Shown: positions 15,387 to 22,696 of the stretch, in pieces
Layout: every line of letters starts with the position of its first letter
Numbering within the stretch: position 1 is the first letter of the stretch
Program-made: the position numbers and the translations under genes
Assembly: GCA_934525845.1 (NCBI GenBank)
Contig: CAKSZS010000015.1
Span: 1 to 46,889 of the forward strand
Reading direction: 5' to 3'
From: an uncultured Faecalibacterium sp.
GTDB lineage: Bacteria > Bacillota > Clostridia > Oscillospirales > Ruminococcaceae
Length of the DNA: 46,889 nt
Notes under the pieces: generated by a model
Told to the model about the DNA's origin: nothing
What the model saw: only the letters and a program-made list of their open reading frames with translations
The model's database searches: none

Positions 15387-16052
15387 ATGGTATCGGTTGC
15401 AATTGATGGGCCTGCGGGTGCAGGCAAATCCACGCTGGCACGCCGTCTGGCGGCAGAGATGGGCTATATCTATGTGGATACGGGTGCGATGTTCCGCACC
15501 ATCGGCCTGTATGCCCTGCGGGCCGGTAAGGACCCTAAGGACAACGAGGCGGTCAACGCCCTGCTGCCGGAAATTGAGCTGCACTTTGCGTTCATCGACG
15601 GCGAGCAGCACATTTATTTAAAGGAGGAGGACGTGAGCACCGCCATCCGTACCGAAGAGGTGGGCATGGCGGCATCGGCGGTAGGTGCCAACCCCGCTGT
15701 GCGTGCGTTCCTGCTGGAGATGCAGCGGGACATGGCCCGGAAGCAGAATGTGCTCATGGACGGCCGCGACATCGGCACCGTGGTGCTGCCGGATGCGACC
15801 GTGAAGATCTTCCTGACCGCCAGCCCGGAGGCCCGTGCCGCCCGCCGCTGGAAGGAATACCAGGAAAAGGGGATCTCGGCAGAGTACGAAAAGGTGCTGG
15901 AAGATGTGAAGCAGCGGGATTATCAGGACACCCACCGTGCCGCGGCTCCGCTGAAGCAGGCAGAGGACGCTGTGCTGCTGGATACCTCGGACCTGGACTT
16001 TGAGCAGAGCCTTGCCGCGATGAAGAAGATCATTGCGGAGAAAATCGGCTAA
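15387..16052 (+). CDS. cmk: Cytidylate kinase
   Basis: CMP/dCMP kinase makes CDP and dCDP for nucleotide and CDP-lipid synthesis. The 221-residue protein starts VSVAIDGPAGAGKSTLARRL (P-loop near residues 8-16). YVDTGAMFRTIGLYA, LMDGRDIGTVVLPDA, the LID arginines in SPEARAARRW, and RDYQDTHRAAAPLKQA follow. These are standard Cmk motifs in order. The ATG at 15387 has GAAGGAG 9 nt upstream; an in-frame open stretch before it shows no family sequence. It heads the order cmk-plsC-ispH/rpsA, common in Clostridia. Confidence 0.96.
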   Translation: MVSVAIDGPAGAGKSTLARRLAAEMGYIYVDTGAMFRTIGLYALRAGKDPKDNEAVNALLPEIELHFAFIDGEQHIYLKEEDVSTAIRTEEVGMAASAVGANPAVRAFLLEMQRDMARKQNVLMDGRDIGTVVLPDATVKIFLTASPEARAARRWKEYQEKGISAEYEKVLEDVKQRDYQDTHRAAAPLKQAEDAVLLDTSDLDFEQSLAAMKKIIAEKIG

Positions 16053-16073
16053 GAGCAGGTTTGCGGCAGGCCA

Positions 16074-16194
16074 GCAGGAAGCTTTCCACGCAAATGCCTC
16101 GGGCCATTCCATCGCCCGCCCTATTGCCTGGCGGCAACAGGGTCCCACCCCAGCGGATCATTTGCTTAGGAAACTTCCAGCTGTTCTGCTGAGA
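16074..16194 (+). ncRNA. Structured repeat element, copy 1 (between cmk and plsC)
   Basis: The core at 16100-16157 is 57/58 identical to 16887-16944. It can fold as a CGGGC/GCCCG hairpin plus a CCCTATTGCC/GGCAACAGGG hairpin. It is closed by a long outer helix: GGAAG-TTTCC (C bulged) with GGAAA-CTTCC, and GCAAATG with CATTTGC. In copy 2 the inner helix has different bases that still pair, so the structure seems to be kept. A TGCTG-AGA-CAGCA hairpin follows. It would be transcribed in the operon mRNA. No known RNA family was recognised. Confidence 0.65.
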
Positions 16195-16229
16195 CAGCAA
16201 AGTTTACGAATTAGGAATAAATCAACAAC

Positions 16230-16841
16230 ATGATATTATATTACATCTTAGTGCCCTTTGCCTGGCTGCTGTGGCATCTTGGCTTCCGCATCCGGGTGGA
16301 GGGACGCGAGAACCTGAAAAAGGTGCAGACCAAGGGCTGCATCCTTGCACCCACCCATGTTTCCGCCATTGACCCGGTGTTCATCGTGGTCACCCGGTGG
16401 GGCCGACGCATGATCGTTTTTGCGAAAAAAGAGCTGTTTGAGATCAACGCTCTGCTGAGCTGGTTCTTCCGGTGCGCCGGTGCGGTGTGCGTGCGCGGCA
16501 CCCGGGAAGAGCTGACGGCCATTGACCAGACCATTGAAGCCTGCAAAAACGGCGAGACGCTGCTCATCTTCCCGGAAGGCACCCGGGAAAAGGAAGGAAA
16601 GCTTCTGCCGCCCAAGAGCGGCCTGTTCGTCATTGCGGCGGGGGCCGGAGTAGACGTGGTACCCTGCCGCATCCTCTACGACACCCCGGACGGGAAGATG
16701 CACCTGTTCTGCAAAGTGCGGGTGATCTACGGCGAGCCGATGCCCGCCGCCCAGTTTGCCATGGAGGGCCGCCGCGACACCAAAAAACTGCGGGCCAACA
16801 AGCAGGCCCTGCTGGATGCGTGGGAAGAACTTGTAAAGTGA
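16230..16841 (+). CDS. plsC: 1-acylglycerol-3-phosphate acyltransferase
   Basis: This 203-residue membrane-associated enzyme should acylate lysophosphatidic acid to phosphatidic acid. It has an N-terminal hydrophobic helix, the catalytic HxxxxD motif in THVSAIDPVF (His near 43), and the acyl-acceptor motif FPEGTREKEG (near 113). The ribosome binding site is weak and distant (AGGA about 13 nt upstream of the ATG at 16230), unlike its neighbours; the structured element just upstream might influence initiation. It is flanked on both sides by copies of that element. Its substrate position fits gpsA elsewhere in the window, which makes the glycerol-3-phosphate backbone. Confidence 0.92.
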   Translation: MILYYILVPFAWLLWHLGFRIRVEGRENLKKVQTKGCILAPTHVSAIDPVFIVVTRWGRRMIVFAKKELFEINALLSWFFRCAGAVCVRGTREELTAIDQTIEACKNGETLLIFPEGTREKEGKLLPPKSGLFVIAAGAGVDVVPCRILYDTPDGKMHLFCKVRVIYGEPMPAAQFAMEGRRDTKKLRANKQALLDAWEELVK

Positions 16842-16976
16842 GGCAGGGTGACAGACACACCGGAAGCTTTCTCTTCGGACACGAATCGGGCCATTCCATC
16901 GCCCGCCCTATTGCCTGACGGCAACAGGGTCCCACCCCAGCGGACGGTCCTCAGAGAAACTTCCGGTGTGCCTGCC
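16842..16976 (+). ncRNA. Structured repeat element, copy 2 (between plsC and ispH)
   Basis: The core at 16887-16944 differs from copy 1 by one base. The outer helix is longer here: GGCAGG/CCTGCC, CACACCGGAAG with CTTCCGGTGTG (one bulged C), TTTCTCT with AGAGAAA, then GGAC with GTCC. Compared with copy 1, the segments outside GGAAGCTTTC have changed on both sides so that pairing is retained. It ends about 20 nt ahead of the ispH-rpsA start codon. Confidence 0.68.
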
Positions 16977-16997
16977 GGATAAGACAAGGAGAACAAC

Positions 16998-18908
16998 ATG
17001 GAAATCAAGGTTGCGAAAACGGCGGGGTTCTGCTTTGGCGTGAACCGCGCAGTGGAGCTGACCTACGGGCTGCTGAACGAGGGCTGCAAAGTGGCAACGC
17101 TCGGCCCGCTGATCCACAACCCGCAGGTGGTGGAGGATATGCAGCGCAAGGGGGCGCTGGTGGCGGACGATGTGTCCGCTGTGCCGGATGGGTACGAGGT
17201 GGTCATCCGGAGCCACGGGGTGCCGTGCAGTGTGTATGATGAACTGAATGCCCGGGGGCTGAACTATCGGGACGCTACCTGTCCCTTCGTGCAGAAGATC
17301 CAGCGCATCGCCGTACAGGCGGAAAAAGAGGGCGCGGTGCTGCTGGTGGCAGGCGATCGGACCCATCCGGAGGTGCAGGGCATCGTCGGACACAGCCGGG
17401 GTGAGGTGTTCGTTTTTGCAGATCTGGACGAATTGAAGGCCTGGAAGGGGCCCTCGGACCCGCAAAAACCCCTGTTTGCGGTTGCACAGACCACATTTCA
17501 GGTGACAAAATGGAAAGAAAGTTCGGAGTTTCTCAAAAAAGCCTATACAAACGCCCGAATTTTTGATACAATATGTAATGCGACGTGGGCGAGGCAACAG
17601 GAAGCGGAAGACCTCAGCCAACAATGCGACATCATTGTTGTCATTGGCGGTCATCATTCTTCCAATACCCAAAAGCTGGTACAGGTCGCCGCAAAGCACA
17701 CGCGAGCCGTGACGGTCGAGACAGCGAGCGAACTTCGGCCTGAGTGGTTTGCGAATGTAAAAACGGCGGGCGTGACAGCCGGGGCTTCAACGCCATCGTC
17801 TATTATTGAGGAGGTACTTAACAGTATGAGCGCAGAAATCAATGACAGCATGAGCTTCGAGGAGATGCTGAACGCATCCGAGGAGAAGCGTGTTCATGCA
17901 GGCAGTATTGTGAAAGGAATCGTGACCAGCATCTCTGCCAACGAGATCCAGGTGGATATCGGTGCGAAGCAGACCGGCTTTGTCAAGCTGAGCGAGCTGA
18001 CCGATGATTCCTCCGCCAAGGTCGAAGACCTGGTGAAGGTTGGCGATGAGCTGGACCTCATCGTCGAGAAGGTTATGGATCAGGATGGCGTCATCCAGCT
18101 CTCCCGCAAGAAGCTCGCATCTCGCAAGGGCATGGAAGAGATCGCCAAGGCCGCTGAGTCCGGCGAGGTCGTCGAGGGCGACGTCACCGAGTTCAACAAG
18201 GGCGGCGTTGTGGTCAACGTCAAGGGCGTCAAGGTGTTCGTTCCCCGTTCTCAGGCCACTATGCGCCGCGACGAGGACTACACCGCTCTGGTTGGCCAGC
18301 ACGTTCAGCTGGTGGTTACCGAGTGCTCCGGCCGCAAGATCGTCGGCAGCATCAACAAGGTCACCGCTGAGCAGAACAAGGCAAAGCGTGAGGAGTTCTG
18401 GGCAAATGTCGAAGTGGGCAAGAGCTACACCGGCGTTGTCAAGAGCCTGACCTCTTACGGTGCATTCGTCGATATCGGCGGTGTGGACGGCCTGTGCCAC
18501 ATCAGCGAGCTGAGCTGGAACCGCATCAAGCATCCCTCTGAGGTCGTCTCTGTTGGCGACACCATCGAGGTGTATGTGAAGGATATCGACCGTGAGAACC
18601 ACAAGGTCTCTCTGGGCTACAAGAAGGCTGAGGACAACCCCTGGGAGCAGCTGAAGAACAACTACCCCATCGGCAGCACCTTCCATGCTCCGGTCGTCTC
18701 CCTGACCAAGTTCGGTGCATTCGTCCGCATCCTGCCGGGTGTTGACGGTCTGGTCCACATCAGCGAGATCAGCAATGACCGCGTTGAGAAGGTCTCCGAC
18801 GCACTGAAGGTCGGCGATATGGTCGATGTGAAGCTGCTGGATGTCGACTTCGACAAGAAGCGCATCAGCCTGTCCATGAAGGCTCTGCTGAACAGCGACG
18901 CTGAGTAA
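16998..18908 (+). CDS. ispH-rpsA: IspH-S1 fusion: HMBPP reductase joined to ribosomal protein S1-like
   Basis: This 636-residue fusion has IspH at residues 1-275. It shows the iron-sulfur cysteines in FCFGV (C12), DATCPFVQK and TICNAT, plus IHNPQVVE, RSHGV, THPEVQG and SNTQKL, all needed for the last step of the MEP isoprenoid pathway. Residues 277-636 hold four S1 RNA-binding repeats; the third and fourth have GAFVDIGGVDGLCHISELSW and GAFVRILPGVDGLVHISEIS. This fusion is known in Clostridia. At the junction, GAGGAGG (17809-17815) lies 10 nt before an in-frame ATG (17826), so a separate 360-residue S1 protein may also be made. GGAG precedes the main ATG. Confidence 0.94.
   Translation: MEIKVAKTAGFCFGVNRAVELTYGLLNEGCKVATLGPLIHNPQVVEDMQRKGALVADDVSAVPDGYEVVIRSHGVPCSVYDELNARGLNYRDATCPFVQKIQRIAVQAEKEGAVLLVAGDRTHPEVQGIVGHSRGEVFVFADLDELKAWKGPSDPQKPLFAVAQTTFQVTKWKESSEFLKKAYTNARIFDTICNATWARQQEAEDLSQQCDIIVVIGGHHSSNTQKLVQVAAKHTRAVTVETASELRPEWFANVKTAGVTAGASTPSSIIEEVLNSMSAEINDSMSFEEMLNASEEKRVHAGSIVKGIVTSISANEIQVDIGAKQTGFVKLSELTDDSSAKVEDLVKVGDELDLIVEKVMDQDGVIQLSRKKLASRKGMEEIAKAAESGEVVEGDVTEFNKGGVVVNVKGVKVFVPRSQATMRRDEDYTALVGQHVQLVVTECSGRKIVGSINKVTAEQNKAKREEFWANVEVGKSYTGVVKSLTSYGAFVDIGGVDGLCHISELSWNRIKHPSEVVSVGDTIEVYVKDIDRENHKVSLGYKKAEDNPWEQLKNNYPIGSTFHAPVVSLTKFGAFVRILPGVDGLVHISEISNDRVEKVSDALKVGDMVDVKLLDVDFDKKRISLSMKALLNSDAE
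17809..17828 (+). promoter_or_regulatory. Internal ribosome binding site and start for the S1 half
   Basis: GAGGAGG at 17809-17815 and ATG at 17826-17828 lie in frame (codon 277) exactly where IspH ends and S1 begins. The strength and spacing equal those of real starts in this window. Confidence 0.6.
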
Positions 18909-18951
18909 TCAGCCCTCTGTTTGAAGCACTGCTTCTGACACAATGCGATCA

Positions 18952-18990
18952 ACAGCCCCGTTGCCGGGTGACGGCGGCGGGGCTGTTTTT
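18952..18990 (+). terminator. Terminator of the cmk-plsC-ispH/rpsA unit
   Basis: CAGCCCCG (18953-18960) pairs with CGGGGCTG (18978-18985) and is followed by TTTTT. Confidence 0.85.
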
Positions 18991-19002
18991 GTTAACGGAC
19001 TC

Positions 19003-19237
19003 GTCCTCTCAGGCCGCTTCGCGTCCAGCTTGTTCCCCTTTTTGTCGCCTGCAGCGACATCTGCTCCCCACTTTGTCACCTACGGTGACATTTCTCCCCG
19101 GCGCGGGGAGAATCTTTCCCGGCACGGGGGAAGTCTGTCAAAGGGAGAGCCTCTGGCGAAACCAGAAGCTTTGCATGGACTGCCAAAGCCTCTCACTTTG
19201 GGAGAGGTGGCATCGCGTGAGCGATGACGGAGAGGGC
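19003..19237. repeat. Composite of degenerate palindromic repeats
   Basis: This region contains fragments of the CCTCTCAG...AGAGGG repeat family. A decayed left unit (19003-19045) is followed by GTCACC-TACGGTGAC and GGGGAGAATC-type pieces. The better unit at 19185-19237 has CTCTCACTTTGGGAGAG and CATCGC-GTGA-GCGATG hairpins ending in GACGGAGAGGGC. No gene is seen in 18909-19270. Confidence 0.6.
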
Positions 19238-19270
19238 GAGGATGCTGACAAGCAAGAAAGAAAAATTTTT

Positions 19271-19861
19271 ATGGTAAAATGGATCAAGAAGCACTGGGAA
19301 GTGCTCAGCTATCTGATTTTCGGCGTACTGACCACCCTGCTGAACATCGTGCTGTACGCTTTGTTCAACCAGCTGTTCGGCTACACCGCCGCCAACAGCT
19401 GGGGCAATGTGCTGGACAACATCCTGTGCATCCTGTTTGCCTACTGCACCAATCGGGCCTTTGTGTTCCGCAGTAAGACGACCGGAAAGGCCATGGCAAA
19501 GGAGTTCGGCGCATTTGTGACCTGCCGCCTGGGCACCATGGTACTGGATGCCGTCATCATGATCGTGGGCGGCAACCTGCTGGCGGCGCAGGGCACAGCA
19601 CTGATGGAAAGCCTGCTGACGGGTGTGTTCACCCACCTGCAGCCGGGAGCACTGGTAGGCATTGCCGCAGTTCCGGCAAGCTCTGCTGCGGCAGGGGCAT
19701 CGGTGGCCGTCATCGGCGGGGCCGACGGCCCGACGGCGGTCTTTGTGGCGGCAGGGGCTGCCCAGAGTCTGTGGGGCCTGTGCGTCAAGGTGTTTTCCAA
19801 TGTGATCGTGGTGGTGCTGAACTATGTGTTCAGCAAACTCATCATCTTTAAGAAGAAGTAA
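19271..19861 (+). CDS. GtrA-like membrane protein with an inserted GGADGPTA motif
   Basis: This 196-residue protein opens like GtrA/DPMS1 proteins: KKHWEVLSYLIFGVLTTLLN, then ILCILFAYCTNRAFVFRSK. It closes with NVIVVVLNYVFSKLIIFKKK, the usual fourth helix. GtrA proteins are four-helix membrane proteins linked to flipping or transfer of lipid-linked sugars. Between helices 3 and 4 about 50 extra residues are inserted. They contain SVAVIGGADGPTAVFVAAG, which resembles the conserved GGADGPT(A/S)IF motif of Na+-translocating decarboxylase beta subunits. Usual GtrA length is about 130-150, so the insertion is real. The ATG at 19271 has only a weak purine-rich ribosome binding site. Confidence 0.75.
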   Translation: MVKWIKKHWEVLSYLIFGVLTTLLNIVLYALFNQLFGYTAANSWGNVLDNILCILFAYCTNRAFVFRSKTTGKAMAKEFGAFVTCRLGTMVLDAVIMIVGGNLLAAQGTALMESLLTGVFTHLQPGALVGIAAVPASSAAAGASVAVIGGADGPTAVFVAAGAAQSLWGLCVKVFSNVIVVVLNYVFSKLIIFKKK

Positions 19862-19865
19862 GAAA

Positions 19866-19917
19866 GACCCTCTCAGTCGCCTGACGGCGACAGCTCTCCC
19901 GAAGGGCGAGCTTTTTT
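19866..19917. repeat. Palindromic intergenic repeat (left of an inverted pair)
   Basis: The order is CCCTCTCAG, then a GTCGCC-TGAC-GGCGAC hairpin, then AGCTCTCCC-GAAGGGCGAGCT and a T tract. It faces the unit at 19949-20003 in inverse orientation, and it also supplies a terminator-like end for the GtrA gene. Confidence 0.75.
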
Positions 19918-19948
19918 GCAGGAGAAGAAAAACTTTTCCTCCAATCAT

Positions 19949-20003
19949 AAAGCTCCCCCACTCGGGGGAGCTGGCACGGCGTAAGCCGTGACTGAGAGGG
20001 TTT
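19949..20003. repeat. Palindromic intergenic repeat (right of an inverted pair)
   Basis: AAAGCTCCCCCACTCGGGGGAGCT is followed by a CACGGC-GTAA-GCCGTG hairpin and then GACTGAGAGGGTT. It is the reverse arrangement of 19866-19917, with different but still complementary hairpin bases. Confidence 0.75.
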
Positions 20004-20036
20004 TACAAACAACAACACTTTAGGAGGTACGGTATT

Positions 20037-20174
20037 ATGAAACGTGGTCTGAAAGGCTTTGCATTCCTGGTTTCCGGTCTGGTGCTGGGCATCATCGGGG
20101 CAACCGTGTCGGCAACGGCCATCGCACTGAGCGCTGTGGGCATGGCAAAGGTGCGCCGTGCCAACAAGAATTAA
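20037..20174 (+). CDS. 45-residue membrane peptide
   Basis: This small gene encodes 45 residues starting MKRGLKGFAFLVSG. A single hydrophobic helix (about residues 8-36, rich in Gly/Ala/Val/Ile) lies between basic ends (KR at the start, KVRRANKN at the end). AGGAGG lies 9 nt ahead of the ATG, as strong as for any gene here. Its stop is 13 nt before the deoC start, whose own AGGAGG immediately follows the stop (TAAGGAGG), so the two are probably cotranscribed and coupled. No family was recognised. It could be a membrane microprotein or a leader that tunes deoC translation. Confidence 0.7.
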   Translation: MKRGLKGFAFLVSGLVLGIIGATVSATAIALSAVGMAKVRRANKN

Positions 20175-20187
20175 GGAGGACGACAAC

Positions 20188-20853
20188 ATGACCCGTGAAG
20201 AGATCCTGTCCCATGTGGACCACACCCTGCTGAAGCCGGAGGCCACCTGGCCCCAGATCCAGACCCTGTGCGACGAGGCCATTGCCAACCACACGGCGTC
20301 CGTCTGCATCAACACCTGCTACGTCAAGCAGGCTGTGGAGTACATGGCAGGCCGTATCCCGGTGTGCTGTGTGGTCGGCTTCCCTCTGGGTGCCATGGAC
20401 ACCGCCAGCAAGGCCTTTGAGGCCAAGACCGCCATTGAGAACGGCGCTGCCGAGGTGGACATGGTCATCAACATCGGCCGCCTGAAGAACAAGGAGTACG
20501 ATGCGGTCCGTGAGGACATCCGTGCCGTGAAGCAGGCTGTGGGCGAGAAGGTCCTGAAGGTCATCATCGAGACCTGCCTGCTGACCGATGAAGAAAAGGA
20601 GAAGATGTGCGACATCGTCTGCGAGGCCGGTGCCGACTACATCAAGACCAGCACCGGCTTCTCCACCGCCGGTGCCAACTTCCACGATGTGGAGCTGATG
20701 GTCAAGGGCGTGCACGGCCGCTGCAAGGTCAAGGCCGCCGGCGGCATCTCCACCGTGGAGGACATGGAGCAGTTCCTGGCTCTGGGCGCAGACCGCCTGG
20801 GCACCTCCCGCGCCGTCAAAATTCTGAACGGCGAGCAGGCCAAGGGCTACTAA
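20188..20853 (+). CDS. deoC: Deoxyribose-phosphate aldolase
   Basis: DeoC splits 2-deoxyribose 5-phosphate into acetaldehyde and glyceraldehyde 3-phosphate in deoxynucleoside breakdown. The 221-residue TIM barrel begins SHVDHTLLKPEATW. It has AAEVDMVINIGRLK with the catalytic Asp, IIETCLL, ADYIKTSTGF, and KVKAAGGIST with the Schiff-base Lys. ATG at 20188 follows AGGAGG by 11 nt. No other deo gene is adjacent. A terminator follows. Confidence 0.96.
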   Translation: MTREEILSHVDHTLLKPEATWPQIQTLCDEAIANHTASVCINTCYVKQAVEYMAGRIPVCCVVGFPLGAMDTASKAFEAKTAIENGAAEVDMVINIGRLKNKEYDAVREDIRAVKQAVGEKVLKVIIETCLLTDEEKEKMCDIVCEAGADYIKTSTGFSTAGANFHDVELMVKGVHGRCKVKAAGGISTVEDMEQFLALGADRLGTSRAVKILNGEQAKGY

Positions 20854-20868
20854 GCAATCCTGTTTTGC

Positions 20869-20903
20869 GCAAAGGCACAGTTTCGGCTGTGCCTTTGTTT
20901 TTT
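20869..20903 (+). terminator. Terminator of deoC
   Basis: CAAAGGCACAG pairs perfectly with CTGTGCCTTTG and is followed by TTTTTT. Confidence 0.88.
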
Positions 20904-20975
20904 GCCGCTTGCGTGCGGAAAAACCAAAATTTTGCATCAATTTCAGACGCTTGCCGAAAAAGAGTGATACTCTTC

Positions 20976-21004
20976 TTGACAATCTGACGAAGCAATGATA
21001 GAAT
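20976..21004 (+). promoter_or_regulatory. Promoter of metK
   Basis: TTGACA (20976-20981), a 17-bp spacer and TAGAAT (20999-21004) lie 26 nt ahead of the SAM aptamer. Confidence 0.82.
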
Positions 21005-21029
21005 ACTGAACGTACCAACTGAATACCGA

Positions 21030-21124
21030 CTTATCAAGAGCGGCTGAGGGGACAGGCCCTGTGAAGCCCGACAACCTGTGCGAAAGCATAAGGTGCCAAA
21101 TCCTGCGGGAAACCGGAAGATAAG
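21030..21124 (+). promoter_or_regulatory. SAM-I riboswitch (S-box)
   Basis: CTTATCAAGAG...GGCTGAGGGGACAGGCCC, then GTGAAGCCCGACAACC, then AAGGTGCCAAATCC and GATAAG are the S-box blocks in order. P1 is CTTATC (21030-21035) with GATAAG (21119-21124). It should terminate metK transcription when SAM is plentiful. Confidence 0.97.
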
Positions 21125-21129
21125 AGTGC

Positions 21130-21167
21130 AACGCTCAGAGCTTCGGGTTCTGAGCGCTTTTATTTTT
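21130..21167 (+). terminator. S-box-controlled terminator
   Basis: CGCTCAGA pairs with TCTGAGCG around a CTTCGGG-type loop and is followed by CTTTTATTTTT, 6 nt after the aptamer and 80 nt before metK. Confidence 0.85.
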
Positions 21168-21245
21168 CTCACACAAAAACTTGAACGGAATGTTGGAGTT
21201 GAAAATACACACCCTGCTGTAAAAAATGTTTAGGAGGCAAACCCA

Positions 21246-22400
21246 ATGGCAAGACATCTGTTTACTTCGGAGTCCGTCACCGAAGGACATCCCGACAAAA
21301 TCTGCGACCAGATCTCGGACGCGATCCTGGACGAGATCCTGACCCATGATCCGGACGCCCGCGTGGCCTGCGAGACCTGTGCATCCACCGGTCTGGTGCA
21401 CATCATGGGCGAGATCACCACCAGCTGCTATGTGGACTTCCAGAAGGTGGTCCGTGAGGTGGTGGCAGATATTGGCTACACCCGTGCAAAGTTCGGCTTT
21501 GACGCCGACACCTGCGCCGTCATCTCCAACATCGACGGCCAGAGCCCCGACATCGCCCTGGGCACCAACGACCAGGTGGGCGGTGCCGGCGACCAGGGCA
21601 TGATGTTCGGTTATGCCTGCGACGAGACCCCCGAGCTGATGCCCATGCCCATCAGCCTGGCCCACAAGCTGGCCAAGCGCCTGACCGAGGTGCGCAAGAG
21701 CGGCGAGATGGATTACCTGCGTCCGGACGGCAAGAGCCAGGTCACCGTGGAGTACGATGAGAACAACAAGCCCGTGCGTGTGGACGCCGTGGTCATCTCC
21801 AGCCAGCACAGCGAGACCGTAGACATGGAAAAGCTGCGTGCCGACGTGATGGAAAAGGTCATCAAGGCCACCATCCCCGCCGAGCTGCTGGACGAGAATA
21901 CCAAGTACTACATCAACCCCACCGGCCGCTTTGTGGTGGGCGGCCCGCAGGGTGACTCCGGCCTGACCGGCCGCAAGATCATCGTGGACACCTACGGCGG
22001 CTATGCACGGCACGGCGGCGGCGCATTCTCCGGCAAGGATCCCAGCAAGGTGGACCGCAGTGCCGCTTATGCGACCCGCTGGGTGGCCAAGAACATCGTG
22101 GCTGCCGGTTTGGCCAAGAAGTGCGAGGTGCAGGTGGCTTACGCCATCGGCGTGGCAAAGCCCGTGTCCATCATGGTGGACACCTTCGGCACCGGCACCG
22201 TCTCCGACGAGAAGATCGAGCAGGCTGTGGAGAAGGTCTTTGACCTGACCCCCGCCGCTATCATCCGTGACCTCGACCTGCGCAAGCCTATTTACCGCAA
22301 GCTGGCTGCTTACGGCCACATGGGCCGCGAGGACCTGGGCGTGAAGTGGGAAAACACCGACCGCGTGGATGCCCTGAAGGCTGCTGTCGCTGTTCTGTAA
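21246..22400 (+). CDS. metK: S-adenosylmethionine synthetase
   Basis: MetK makes SAM from Met and ATP. The 384-residue protein shows FTSESVTEGHPDKICDQISD at the N terminus, DQVGGAGDQGMMFGYA, INPTGRFVVGGPQGDSGLTG, and KDPSKVDRSAAY in order, all hallmarks with binding residues present. AGGAGG precedes the ATG by 9 nt. It is the only gene behind the S-box riboswitch. Length is normal. Confidence 0.98.
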   Translation: MARHLFTSESVTEGHPDKICDQISDAILDEILTHDPDARVACETCASTGLVHIMGEITTSCYVDFQKVVREVVADIGYTRAKFGFDADTCAVISNIDGQSPDIALGTNDQVGGAGDQGMMFGYACDETPELMPMPISLAHKLAKRLTEVRKSGEMDYLRPDGKSQVTVEYDENNKPVRVDAVVISSQHSETVDMEKLRADVMEKVIKATIPAELLDENTKYYINPTGRFVVGGPQGDSGLTGRKIIVDTYGGYARHGGGAFSGKDPSKVDRSAAYATRWVAKNIVAAGLAKKCEVQVAYAIGVAKPVSIMVDTFGTGTVSDEKIEQAVEKVFDLTPAAIIRDLDLRKPIYRKLAAYGHMGREDLGVKWENTDRVDALKAAVAVL

Positions 22401-22412
22401 TCTAAAGTAAAA

Positions 22413-22450
22413 CGAAAGGCTCCCTGTCCGGATGGATGGGGAGCCTTTCG
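22413..22450 (+). terminator. Hairpin after metK
   Basis: CGAAAGGCTCCC pairs with GGGAGCCTTTCG. The T tract is poor (CGCGTAAAG follows), so it may stabilise the 3' end as much as terminate. Confidence 0.5.
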
Positions 22451-22696
22451 CGTAAAGTCATACTTTTTCTCGAAAAATCAGGGGATTTTGAGATTTTGTC
22501 AAATATTTGCCGCCTTTTTGTCAAAAACACACAGTCTCTTTTTGAAAAAGGCAAAACAGATGTGCAAGGCGCAGAAAATCGACAGGTGAAACAAATTGAT
22601 ATGGCACAAACGACAAAATGTGATAAAATAAAAATAGATATGCACTTTTGTGTGCTGATCGTTCGGATTGTAGAGCAGCAATAAGGAGTTGTGATT

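Noticed and set aside
16930..16950. T-box-like GGGTGGGACC on the minus strand of the structured element
   Set aside because: It is antisense to all nearby genes, lacks stem I and a specifier loop, and the match to the T-box sequence is partial.
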